This document shows positions 44,865 through 54,067 of a DNA stretch of 64,000 nt, one piece after another; the first letter of the stretch is position 1, and each line of letters begins with the position of its first letter. The notes beneath the pieces are model-generated. The model did not search any database, was not told the DNA's origin, and worked only from the letters and a program-made list of their open reading frames with translations. This DNA comes from Hanleya hanleyi (taxonomy: Eukaryota; Mollusca; Polyplacophora; Lepidopleurida; Hanleyidae): assembly GCA_036873755.1 (NCBI GenBank), contig JAVTVY010020429.1, positions 1 to 64,000 of the forward strand. The letters are read 5' to 3'. The translations under genes were made by a program, and so were the position numbers.

Positions 44865-45467
44865 TTATTTTTGCATGTACACGTGGTGGGTCTCTCCGGG
44901 AAAGATTCCGGTCCGTAGTCGAAGGTGATCGGGGGTGGCTTGCTTGAGGTAGAAGAGCATATACCCGTGCTGAGGGGTTGTCGCATCTTTCAATGCTTTC
45001 AACGGTGTGTGGCCGGGATACATCTGTCTTGCCAGGTGCAGCAGTTGAGTGGTATCTCTCGGGTTTTTGAAGACCACCAGGTAGTGGGCATTTAAGCTGA
45101 TGTTCCGATGTTCTTTGTTTTTACTGAACAGATTCTGCACAATGTAGATGATGCTGAGCCGTCGATGATGACTGCCTTTGGTAAAGAGTTGGGTGACGCG
45201 CGCATCCGTCTCCGCCATGAGATCATCCAGAACCACCAAGGTGTCCGGTTCCAAATCGGCCAGATTGGGTATGCCTTCCACGAACGTGATGTCGGGCATT
45301 GCTGCATACGCTGCCTGCCATTCTCCGTAACACCACGCGACTCGGGCAATGGGTGGGGTGATCATGCTGTCGGCGTGTTGAAGGAGCTTCCTGACGAAGT
45401 GCGTTTTGCCGGAGCCCGTCGGTCCTGCGATGACGCAAGTGAAGGGATGCTGCCACCGAGGGGCCAT
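44865..45467 (-). CDS. packaging ATPase (A32/FtsK-HerA family)
   Basis: This ATPase drives genome packaging into capsids in Polintons and related viruses. The 200-residue frame is intact from the ATG at 45467. Walker A GPTGSGKT is at residues 15-22 and Walker B LVVLDDL at about 77-83. IIYIVQNLFSKNKEHRNISL follows, with the sensor-like glutamine and asparagine, then NAHYLVVFKNPRD. The length is typical for the Polinton type. It overlaps the preceding membrane-protein frame by about 100 bases. Confidence 0.92.
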   Translation of the reverse strand: MAPRWQHPFTCVIAGPTGSGKTHFVRKLLQHADSMITPPIARVAWCYGEWQAAYAAMPDITFVEGIPNLADLEPDTLVVLDDLMAETDARVTQLFTKGSHHRRLSIIYIVQNLFSKNKEHRNISLNAHYLVVFKNPRDTTQLLHLARQMYPGHTPLKALKDATTPQHGYMLFYLKQATPDHLRLRTGIFPGETHHVYMQK

Positions 45468-45913
45468 GGTTGGAGGTGTATCCGCTGTCGTGGTAACCCG
45501 CTCGTGTAAATTTGGTACGAGTGAACTGGGGTGGTGGTGGGTACAACGTCGGTCGTCGTTGTCGATGGGCGTTCACTGTGAGTGATGAAATCCGGTGGGT
45601 TTTCAGACATAGTGGATGTACTTTGTGTAGGTGTTGAATGTATACTTGGTGTGGAGCTCGATGTGGCTTGTACACGTGATGTGGTGGTGGTGATGACTGG
45701 GCTCGATACGGGGTTGACTGGTGCTATCGGTAGACTGGTTTGACTGGCGGCTGGAGTTCTAAGTTGGTTAAGTAGAGTGCTGATATAGGCTACGTCGTAA
45801 AACACACCTCCGTACAACACACTCAGCAGGGTTAGCAATATCACCACAAAGCCCACTTGCGCTTTGCGCGTTTTGGGAGACGCTGTGTTCAGAGGCAGCT
45901 GCTGTTTGTCCAT
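45362..45913 (-). CDS. single-pass membrane protein with Ser/Thr-rich domain
   Basis: I chose the ATG at 45913 because a TATA-like box lies about 50 bases upstream and the upstream part of the open frame overlaps the integrase chromodomain. A transmembrane segment, VGFVVILLTLLSVLYGGVF, sits at about residues 20-38. A long Ser/Thr/Pro-rich stretch then follows, which would suit O-glycosylation. The final part overlaps the ATPase gene and may not be native. No family recognised. Type and position fit a virion membrane or surface protein, which is inference. Confidence 0.6.
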   Translation of the reverse strand: MDKQQLPLNTASPKTRKAQVGFVVILLTLLSVLYGGVFYDVAYISTLLNQLRTPAASQTSLPIAPVNPVSSPVITTTTSRVQATSSSTPSIHSTPTQSTSTMSENPPDFITHSERPSTTTTDVVPTTTPVHSYQIYTSGLPRQRIHLQPWPLGGSIPSLASSQDRRAPAKRTSSGSSFNTPTA

Positions 45914-45960
45914 AGCACCGTGGTCGAACGTGGAATGAAGGATGACGGCAGTGGTGTCTG

Positions 45961-45972
45961 GCTTTATAGTCC
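45961..45972 (-). promoter_or_regulatory. TATA box before the membrane-protein gene
   Basis: Minus strand reads GGACTATAAAGC, about 50 bases before the ATG at 45913. Confidence 0.55.
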
Positions 45973-47037
45973 TTTCACCTGGTTGACCGCGACCCAGGAA
46001 TTGAAGGAACTGGGCCAGCCTTGCCATTTGACGAAATGAAACAGTTTGCCACGTCGACGTTCCGTTTTCAAAATCTGATCCACCGTGTAGTAGTCTTGCT
46101 TTGTTTTTACGACAGGTTGTAATCCCATCTCGTAAAACGTCCCTAGCAACGGTTCCCATTAAAGATCTTCCAGTTCATAGACTCGCTGCTGTCGGGGTAG
46201 GCGCCGTTTAATCAGGAAGTGTTCATCGCTCCAGTTGGGCAAGTAACTTTTCTCGAACTTGCCCTTGACTTTACTGATCCGTACAGGGTCCCCGACCTTG
46301 TACACCTCCTTCGGCGTTCGCTGCGATTGCCTGGGGTACAAGACACGCCGGACTTGGGCTTCATTGTGTTGGGTCACGGTAATGGGGGCTCTCTCTATAC
46401 TCCGGTGATAGGCTCGATTGTAACGACTCACAAGTTTCGGGAGAACATCGATGTAACGTCTTGTATTCTCATAGGTGAAATATTTATACATGCGGCCTTT
46501 GAATGTCCTGTTGAACCTTTCCACCACGGAAGCCTTGGTCTCGTTGTACGTATGGAAGAAAAACACCTTCTGGGCTTTCAGAAACTGTTTGAACGGACGG
46601 TTGAGGAATTCCGTGCCTTCGTCGGTTTGCAAATACATGGGTTTGCGCCCGGTCTTGAAGATGTCCTTGAACGCCGCAATGAGATTCGCCCCCGTTTTCG
46701 TCCGGATGGCTACCACCCACGCATACTTCGACAGCATATCGATACACGTCAAGATATACCGATTCCCATCGTTGTGTTTGGCAAAGGCGCTCATATCGAC
46801 CAAATCCGCTTGCCACTGGGCATCTAGTCCACCCACGATGACCCGTTTCCGTAGAAAATGGCGGCGGGCAGCTCGATGTAACGTATAGGTGTCTTGTTTT
46901 CTTAACCAATCTCGGACTTGGGCACGTTGTATCCCCTGGGGTTTGGCCGCTCGATAGAGAGCCGACAATGCACTATAGGCCGCCGGACTGTCGGGACTGT
47001 AGTATAAGTTATCCAACACCTTCTCGCAGCTCTTCAT
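45964..47037 (-). pseudogene. Polinton integrase (retroviral-type core) with chromodomain, split by one stop
   Basis: The integrase inserts element DNA into the host genome. From the ATG at 47037 the frame gives KQDTYTLHRAARRHF, then the rve core. The likely catalytic residues are D78 (WQADLVDM), D139 (LQTDEGTEF) and E173 (SVVERFNRT). The SH3-like KVGDPVRISKVKG segment follows. A single TAA at 46159-46161 comes right after YELEDL. The same frame goes on through GTFYEMGLQPV into a chromodomain (YYTVDQILKTE, FVKWQGWPSSFNSWV) and ends at 45964. The core is intact but its chromodomain has been cut off. The start overlaps the upstream gene by 29 bases. Confidence 0.92.
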
Positions 47038-47479
47038 GGTGACAAATAATGATTTCTTCTTTGGCGTCTGCCAGCACATTGTCCATGGTAAATGACCAGT
47101 TCAACTCGTCTGATGACCGCTTGATAAGCACTTGATCCGCATCTGCCACGGCATCTTCCAATGCAGACCATAGATCAGGGTGAAGGGTAAAATGGACTGT
47201 ACCGCCATCTAGCCGATCCAATTGAGCAAAGAATGGACCGCGTCGGATGTACACATCGTGACACAAGTGAATGAGGTCGCCGTCCAGTTCACCAGACAAC
47301 ACCCGTTTGAATTTGGTCCAGCCTTCTCGGGACAGACGAATGTTAGCCGGGCACGGTTGTGTAGGGTCCGCATCACAGATGTCTCCCACCTCCTCCATGA
47401 TATCGACCTTATCCGCAGAAACGTGCAGGAAGACCTCGGGGGTCAAGCTGAGATACGCCCGTATTATATGCTCCGTCAT
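47009..47479 (-). CDS. element-specific protein, paralogue 1 of a tandem pair
   Basis: 156 residues, acidic, intact, starting at MTEHIIRAYLSLTPEVF. Shared with the neighbour at 47539-48069 are LTPEVFLHVSADKV, GWTKFKRVLSGELDG, IHLCHDVYIRRGPFF and HPDLWSALE. I do not recognise the family. The strand-strand pattern followed by LSREGWTKFKRV is faintly like the PC4/p15 single-stranded-DNA-binding fold, but this is a guess. It has its own TATA box about 40 bases upstream. Its 3' end overlaps the integrase start. Confidence 0.7.
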   Translation of the reverse strand: MTEHIIRAYLSLTPEVFLHVSADKVDIMEEVGDICDADPTQPCPANIRLSREGWTKFKRVLSGELDGDLIHLCHDVYIRRGPFFAQLDRLDGGTVHFTLHPDLWSALEDAVADADQVLIKRSSDELNWSFTMDNVLADAKEEIIICHHEELREGVG

Positions 47480-47517
47480 GGTCAGTACGTGAATGGTACC
47501 TGATTTGACTGTCTCTC

Positions 47518-47527
47518 GTATTTATAG
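47518..47527 (-). promoter_or_regulatory. TATA box with downstream ACGAGAGACAGTC module
   Basis: Minus strand reads CTATAAATACGAGAGACAGT, about 40 bases before the ATG at 47479. The ATAAATACGAG-GACAGTC word recurs before the paralogue at 48069. Confidence 0.65.
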
Positions 47528-47538
47528 GGAGAAAAAGT

Positions 47539-48069
47539 TTATGACGTGAGATCAAAGGATCGGGTGGTCATGTCACTGGGCTGAATGAGTCTAGCCGGGT
47601 AATCAATGGCATCATCGTCTGCCTCCGCTTCATTGCTAGAAATTTGTTCATTGGGTTCTACCGCCGCTTTTCTCAGGGCACGAGCCCACTCCAACGCGTC
47701 TGATGACCGCTCGTCCGGTGTAAACAGCTGGTCCACGATAGGCACCACTTTCTCGAAGGCTGTCCACAGATCGGGGTCTAGGGTGAAGCCTCGCGTGGGG
47801 TCTTGGTAACGGCCCAGGCGTGGGAAGAAGGGTCCACGGTGTACGTTTATGGCATTGTCTATGTGGATGAGGTTTCCGTCGAGCTCACCGCTCAATACCC
47901 GTTTAAATTTGGTCCAGCCGCCACGGTCGAGCGTAACCGTATTCGATACGGTCTCAGCGCGCGACCAGCAAACATCTCCACGGTCTTCAACGATGGTGAC
48001 TTTATCTTCATAGACGTGTAACACCACACGGGGTGTAAGGGGAAGGATAGCTCGTAGGACTGGTGACAT
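47539..48069 (-). CDS. element-specific protein, paralogue 2 of a tandem pair
   Basis: About 176 residues from the ATG at 48069 (MSPVLRAILPLTPRVV), chosen by alignment with the paralogue start. An open extension upstream only reflects a duplicated promoter segment. Shared blocks are HVYEDKVTIVEDRGDVC, GWTKFKRVLSGELDGNLIH, NVHRGPFF and LDPDLWTAFE. The C-terminal tail is longer and acidic (SNEAEADDDAIDYPAR). Family unknown; the frame is intact. Confidence 0.7.
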   Translation of the reverse strand: MSPVLRAILPLTPRVVLHVYEDKVTIVEDRGDVCWSRAETVSNTVTLDRGGWTKFKRVLSGELDGNLIHIDNAINVHRGPFFPRLGRYQDPTRGFTLDPDLWTAFEKVVPIVDQLFTPDERSSDALEWARALRKAAVEPNEQISSNEAEADDDAIDYPARLIQPSDMTTRSFDLTS

Positions 48070-48213
48070 GGCTGACCCAATGACGAACGGTGAAAGACAC
48101 ACCCTCTGACTGTCTCTCGTATTTATGGTCAGGTCCATCGGTGACATGGTTGACCCAATGACGATCGGGGAATGACGCACACTGTGACTGACCCTCGTAT
48201 TTATGGTCAGGTC
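48062..48213 (-). promoter_or_regulatory. tandemly duplicated promoter and start region
   Basis: Two units of about 75 bases (48062-48135 and 48140-48213) each hold an ATAAATACGAG(A/G)G word, a spacer, and an in-frame ATG (MSP). The inner unit serves the 48069 start. The outer ATG is also in frame and would add about 25 residues. Confidence 0.75.
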
Positions 48214-48219
48214 CCAATG

Positions 48220-48546
48220 TCAATGCCACAGCGTCAGGGTCAATAGAGCAAAGACTATTGTGAGGCCAACGAGCCGTCGTTGGTTGCGGCGTGAGCGCTC
48301 GTGATCCATAGCCCGAGCATCAAGGATGGCTGTCATGGTCCAGTAATGGTGGGTGATAGCACACCTCTCCATCGAGTGCACTCTGTCGAGGACCGCTTCT
48401 GTGAACTCTGTCAGGATCTGGCGTCGCCCCTCGTTGTCATCGCCATCTGCAAGCATGGATCGAACCACTGCTCTGTAACCCGTGAGTGAATTAACCACGG
48501 TCGCATAATGTAAAATGAGAGTCGCATAGGGATGGGTGTCCGTCAT
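48220..48546 (-). CDS. small tail-anchored protein of the Polinton
   Basis: 108 residues, intact, starting MTDTHPYATLILHYATV. The middle is a charged helix-rich part with DDNEGRRQILTEFTEAVLD and MERCAITHHYWTM. A basic stretch (HERSRRNQRR) is followed by the C-terminal hydrophobic LVGLTIVFALLTLTLW, a likely tail anchor. No family recognised. A TATAAAAG box lies about 50 bases upstream. Confidence 0.62.
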   Translation of the reverse strand: MTDTHPYATLILHYATVVNSLTGYRAVVRSMLADGDDNEGRRQILTEFTEAVLDRVHSMERCAITHHYWTMTAILDARAMDHERSRRNQRRLVGLTIVFALLTLTLWH

Positions 48547-48590
48547 GGCTCTGTAACCGTAGGAATGGGGGTGTGGAATCCAGAGGGACG

Positions 48591-48602
48591 TCTTTTATAG
48601 AC
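48591..48602 (-). promoter_or_regulatory. TATA box before the 48546 gene
   Basis: Minus strand reads GGTCTATAAAAG, about 50 bases before the ATG at 48546. Confidence 0.6.
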
Positions 48603-48759
48603 CATGTCACACATGCGCGCCTAGACGTAGCTCTACGGGTGTAGTCCGTGATACGTACTATTCTGATTGGTTAGTGCAAAAAGAGAGCAACAACAACAAA
48701 GATTACAGCGCCGGAGGCGCTCCTGGATCCCCTGGAAAATCTTCTCCACGTCTGAATGT

Positions 48760-48870
48760 GTAGCTCCGGTGAGGCAGGCTCAGGCTGGTGAGGCTCAGGC
48801 AAGTAGCTCCTCTCGTCAGATAGGCACAGGCTTGTCAGGCAGGCTCAGGCTGGTCAGGTCAAGCAGGCCA
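48760..48870. repeat. short 'caggctcaggctggt' repeats
   Basis: Several copies of caggctcaggctggtgagg-like units between the last gene and the inner terminus relic. No coding role seen. Confidence 0.5.
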
Positions 48871-49035
48871 ATGAATGCAGCAATGCCCTCAAAATTCCCA
48901 CTTTTATACACTTACATAGAAGTACCCGGATGCAGGCGCGGACGTGACGTGCCCGGATGAAGACACGGACGTCAGCGAAATTCTGGGGAAAACCCCCACA
49001 GACAGATCAGTACATGCATTCCTATCATGTTTCCT

Positions 49036-49178
49036 ACCCAGGTCACGCCCGATTGACGCAGACCGAAAGTGACGTCATACCTGCGCAGAACACTCCTGCA
49101 CACACATCCTCATGACCTCCACGTCACCTCCACATACCTGCGCATGCGCAGTGACGAGCCAGAGCCTCGAAATCTGTT
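49036..49178. repeat. relic of an inner (older) right terminus
   Basis: The order cccaggtcacgcc, gacgtcatacctgcgcag, cacactcctgc-like, cctgcgcatgcgcagtgacg, agccagagcctcgaaat matches the real right end at about 51228-51351 in the same orientation. Immediately after it comes the protease end fragment that opens the right inverted repeat. Confidence 0.85.
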
Positions 49179-49179
49179 T

Positions 49180-49233
49180 TATTATGACTGGGTCGCCCAT
49201 CATTCCAATGTACAAGCCCCGTTCTTGGTTTAA
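49180..49233 (+). pseudogene. last 18 codons of the protease, duplicated in the right terminal repeat
   Basis: Plus-strand reading gives YDWVAHHSNVQAPFLV then stop. The real gene ends YDWAAHHFNVQAPFWV then stop at 41935. The fragment has no upstream gene. Confidence 0.9.
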
Positions 49234-51324
49234 GTTCTTTCAATGTACAAGCCCCCTGTTCTGGGCTTCAGTTTTCACGTGGTTGTTCTCACGTTGTTGT
49301 TGTTACTGAATAAAAAAAAATGAGATCTCACAAAAAAAACCCCTGTCTTGTGTGTTTTCTATATGAGCATAATGCATGAAGGCTGTAACAGACATGTGGA
49401 GATTCGATCAATGAATAGACTGAGAAAAATAGCCAATCAGTGGCCTAGGATGGGCCAAATGTAACCCATCAATGTCCAGAAAACATTGCAAGAGCACTGC
49501 AGTAAAATAGAGAGCCAATGAAATCAGCCCACAGACCAAGTACATGTTTTGATCTAGGTTAAGAGCGGCATTCCAGCACAAATTTTTTGACGAGGAGTTA
49601 CAAGGTACAAGAGCCACATGTGGAGTGAAGTGAGGTTCCAGGTGCGGGTAAAGACCAGGAAGACGGCGTGCGGAGACTCGTCCAACACCTATAGATTAAG
49701 TTTATTACTATAAGTTCCATGGTTTCATGTATTTTTTTCGTGCCAATACGGTTCTGTGGAAAACTGAGGGTCCCGCGCTGGTCATTTAACATGGGCATAG
49801 TGCTGGCGATATTGTCGGGGTCCCTGTGCATTCCATGGGTGCTTCGGGAGGGTGGATAAAGGCTATCTATTGGACCGCAGAGGGCCGAACCTTGCCGGAA
49901 GGAAGACCGTTGACCTTTTGACCCGAAATTCACCCGCGCACTTCCGGTGATGCCGCGCAGGCGTGCGGCCGGATAACCCGCGAGCGCTGCGGCCGGGCCG
50001 GGAAATACCCGGATGGAAAATCCGGACCCTACGTCCCAGGAAAAATTGGAACTCTTCTGGGTTCGGGAGTAGTTTTTGTGAAACCGGCAGTGACGTCACA
50101 CACCTGCGCAGAAACCACAACCATGGACCCATAGTGGTTTAGTACCCCAAACACACCCCCGCGCACCCCAAAATGGCTGCTTTCAATACTACGACCAGAC
50201 TGCGCATGCGCAGACTATTGAACACGGACGAACCATTAGTCCAGTCGGATGCTGCTTCACGAGAGGTTCAAAATAAGACCTCATACGACTCCATCGGACC
50301 AATAGTGACCCATGTCGGCGCCAAAATGTCTATTTCCATATACTTGGTATACTGCACATGCGCAGAATGACGTCAGCTTTACGTCACATCCACCCACTCG
50401 GATGCTCCTTCACATATGCTTCACATTGATACCTCACTCGACCCCATCGGACCATTAGGGGCCTACCTAGAGCCCAAAACGTCTATTTCCATACCCTTTT
50501 CCCACAATTCCCTGTCTGCGCATGCGCAGAATGTTGAACACGAACGACAGGCTAGTCCAGCCGGATGCTCCCTCACGAGAGCTTCAAAATAAGACCTCAT
50601 ACGACACCACAGGATCATTAGGGGCTCACCTAGACCCCAAAACGTCTATTTCCATACCCTTTTCCCACAATTCCCTGTCTGCGCATGCGCAGAACGTCGA
50701 AAACGAACGACACATTAGCCCAGGCGGATGCTTCTTCACGAATGCTTCACATGGATACCTCACTCGACTCCATCAGACCATTAGTGGCCCACCTAGACCC
50801 CAAAACGTCTATTTCCACACACTTTTCCAACAATTCCCTGTCTGTGCATGCGCAGAATGTTGGAAACGGACGAAACACTAGTCCAGGTGGATGCTCCCTC
50901 ACGAATGCTTCACATTGATACCTCATACGACTCCATCGACCCATTAGGGGCTCCCCTAGATCCCAAAACGTCTATTTCCATACCCTTTGTCCACCGCGCA
51001 TGCGCAGAATGACGATATTTCAACCCCACACCCAGCCCGGTAGATGCGCCTTCACGAATGCTTCACTTTGATACCTCACTCGACCCAATCGGACCATGCA
51101 GCGTATTTGAAGTCTGGGGACTACTTGTTCTCCGCGGAAGCTTTTTCCCGCGACCGCATCACCACCAGAACGCATCACCGCGGAAGAATACATGCCCAGG
51201 GGCCCTTTGCCGGAACTATAGTGACATATTCCCAGGTCACGCCCCATTCACCCAGACCGGAAATGACGTCATACCTGCGCACAACACTCCCGCGCACACC
51301 CACTCCACAATTCCTGCGCATGCG
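49180..51324. repeat. right inverted terminal repeat of the Polinton
   Basis: Inverted copy of 39747-41988 with small differences. It is about 100 bases shorter, mainly because it has fewer units of the protease 3' repeat. Its tip continues past the left tip's match to cagtgacgagccagagagtc at about 51345. Confidence 0.95.
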
Positions 51325-51351
51325 CAGTGACGAGCCAGAGAGTCGAAATGC

Positions 51352-51960
51352 ACTTATATTACTACTCCTTACCCATAAACCAGATTTGGAAAGAATCCAT
51401 TCAAGTTTTTAAATGTTATTGTCAGAAATTGGCCCCCACAACCTATATGTTGATCGGCACGAAAAACAAAGCCAAGCGAGCTATTGAGGTGCGGTACCCA
51501 CATACCAAATTTGGAAAGAATTGGTCCAGATTTTCAAAAGTTATATTGCCTGGAAATACTTTGAACTTAGCCTACAGGTGGCGCAACCTTTACTCGAATT
51601 GACACGAAAACAATCTCAAGTCAGATTTTGAGGCAACGTACCCACACACCAAATATGGAAAGAGTAAGAATCGTTAAGGTTCTTACAAGGTATTGTCTGA
51701 AAATGCGATTTTAACTTGACCTCCAGGTGGCGCCACCTAGAGGCGGGATGGCACAAAAAACGAACCCAAGCAAGTTCTTGAGGCAAGGGACCCACTTACC
51801 AAATTCGAAAATGGCTCTGCCTAATAAATCAAGCCTTCTGGGATTGCAATTTATTGAGGGGTGGCAGAATTATATATCAACGTTGCAGACTACACACAAA
51901 TTTCGACCAAGAAAAATTGGATAAATAAGCTCAAACGCAATTTATGAGAGTCGGGCGAGG
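51352..51960. repeat. degenerate tandem repeat flanking the Polinton on the right
   Basis: Units contain a tttggaaagaat motif, caggtggcgccacc-like and cggcacgaaaaac-like parts at roughly 150-170 base spacing. One unit of the same family lies at the left flank (39650-39740), so the Polinton went into this array. Confidence 0.6.
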
Positions 51961-52544
51961 GTTGGTTTTTCAGACGGTGTGTGGGGTTTAGTGCCCGGTG
52001 ATAGGGCATAGGGGCCGTGTGGTCATATCATACAAGTTGCCACATAAACAGGTACAATAAAAGCGTACCTGAGATACAACACATATCAAGAATCGCTAGA
52101 TTCTTGGTATGTGCTTCAGAATAGGTTAACCGGAACACTATACTGTGAAGTCATGTAGCTCTGTCAGTATGTCGGCACCTCTTCCCACTTCCCTTATATG
52201 TGTTGTAATAATTCCGAGGGCAGTGTAAGCTCTGGAATATGAGGGTATGGGGTCGGAGGAGGCTTAGTTTAGGAGATGGAGGGTGAGGTTCGGTGCCACG
52301 GGAGAAGTGTTAGGTCTGCTGACATGAAAGTCATGGAAAGCTCCCTGCACATGAAACAACCACACTGACAACTGCATGCTGTCAGTCATCTGTCAGTCTA
52401 AGAAACCACAAGGTCAGAAATCCAATTTCATTCAGGAACTTGATCATATGCACAGTGTGCACCCAAATTTTAGGGAATCAGTGTTAATTAATATAGTAAG
52501 TTAAATATGTGGACACAATCGTGGTTCGAAACTGAAGGAAATGG

Positions 52545-52895
52545 TGCCCTTTATTTAAGGCGGCACGAAATTCAAAACTAACAGGGGTTCGATACTGCGG
52601 GGATTCTCCCGCCAGTCATATTTCTGAAATAAAATATGGCTCGTGAAAACGCTTTGGGGTAAATCATATGATGTGGAATAGAATGATTTGATAGCAAAAT
52701 TGAAGGGAAAGGTGTCCTTCATTTAAGGCAACACGAAATTCACAACAGGGTTTCGGTGCTGGGAGATTCCCCTCGCCAGTTAAGGCGACACGAAATTCAA
52801 AACTAACAGGGGTTCGATACTGCGGGGATTCTCCCGCCAGTTATTTCATATTATATTTCTGAAATAAAATATGGTTCGTGAAAACGCTTTGGTCT
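52545..52895. repeat. duplicated 'cacgaaattcaaaactaaca' unit
   Basis: Two long units (52545-52665 and 52783-52895) share tttaaggcg(g/a)cacgaaattc, aacaggggttcgatactgcg and aataaaatatgg(c/t)tcgtgaa. A shorter diverged unit lies between them. Confidence 0.8.
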
Positions 52896-53212
52896 GTAGT
52901 CTGTCTGTATCTTAAATCTGTCGCGCATGTCAGACTGGCGACCAATCACAGTCCAGCTTCAACGGGCGAATAGGTGCCTATCCGATTATTTCTGTAGTGA
53001 TCGATGCGCAGAAAAATCCAACCCAGGCGACTGACGAAGTTCTTGCTCTCCATGAGCAATCATCGAAGATTATTATTTGCTCGGATAGACACTTATTCGC
53101 CCGTTGAAGTTGGACTGTGATTGGTCGCCAGTCTACAGACTGTTCCAGATCTTAATTAGCGACATGTCCGATAGAGGAGCGGTTATTAAGTCTGAGTTTT
53201 AATCAGATTGGA
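52886..53212. mobile_element. shorter copy of the 32.5-33.3 kb fold-back family
   Basis: Shares atcttaaatctgtcgcgcat, gactggcgaccaatcacag, ggtgcctatccgattatttc and taattagcgacatgtccgat. The arms meet near 53050. Confidence 0.85.
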
Positions 53213-53372
53213 GTGAATGTCACTCAAGTTGAGTGCATTTAACTCAAGTTGAGTGAAAAGTAGCCCAAGTTGAGTGAAAAGTAACTCAAGTTGAGTGAAA
53301 ATCTTACTCAATTATTGAGTGGGACTAATTTCCACTCTTATTTGAGTGAAATTTCACTCAACCTTTTTTAGA
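53213..53372. repeat. cluster of self-complementary ACTCAAGTTGAGTG words
   Basis: Four tandem palindromic words of the type actcaagttgagtg are spaced about 20 bases apart. They are followed by more distant variants (actcaattattgagtg, gagtgaaatttcactcaac). Confidence 0.8.
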
Positions 53373-54067
53373 GAGTATAAGAAGCCCATACGGCTCTTAA
53401 GTTTAAGTGTCACTTTATATCAGACCACTTGTTAAAGCCCGGTCTAATGTTCATCTTTTAAAACATGTGTTCAGAAAAATATTTACGTTGAGGTTGATCA
53501 AACCAGAAATGTGTTGAAAGCCTAAACAACTGAGCCTATAAGGTATAGGGAAACAAGCCGCCTCTTCAAGAATTACCGATATGTAAATTCTGTACTCTAT
53601 GGTCAATCTCCATGTGGATGTTTTCCAGGTGAATACAGAATGTTTAGAGAAATCCGCCCTAGATGACACAGACACTCCCAGGCAACAGCACGAAGAACAG
53701 ATGTCAAACATCGGTAATATAATAAGTTCAGGTTCTTTAGTGTATTTCTTTATCTCATTCATTTTGTGCTCTCATTTCCGATCCTTTTGTTCGGTTAAGA
53801 TTCTTATGATTCTCATTCCATGAGCTGAGCTTTATCTATTACTTTGAATTCCACGTACGGCAAATAAGAGCGGCGTTTCTCTGAAACATTCTCCGAAAAC
53901 AAAAACATACGAAAAAAGATACTTTTAAATGCACCATTTATCCACAGCAGTGAGTAGACGTAGTAGTCCCCACTAAAGGAGGGGAGAGAACTACTAGGCC
54001 TTAGCAGTGAGTTGTCTTTAATATGGTGTTCTATTTGGGCCAAGTTTGCGTCGCATGGCGACTTTTA

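Larger units (their letters stand above)
39747..51351 (-). mobile_element. Polinton/Maverick (adintovirus-like) element with long inverted repeats
   Basis: Polintons are virus-like DNA transposons coding for integrase, packaging ATPase, capsid proteins and an adenovirus-type protease. All of these are recognisable here on the minus strand between 41.9 and 48.5 kb. The usual protein-primed DNA polymerase B is not found. The inverted terminal repeats are about 2.1-2.2 kb, much longer than the few hundred bases usual for Polintons. The element lies inside a degenerate repeat (both flanks carry a tttggaaagaat unit and a ggtggcgccacc-like motif). No clear 6-bp target-site duplication is seen, and the left tip seems shorter than the right. 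Several genes are broken, so this copy is an endogenised relic. Confidence 0.88.

Noticed and set aside
46219..46827. Plus-strand open frame of 202 codons
   Set aside because: It mirrors the integrase gene on the other strand; no motif of its own.
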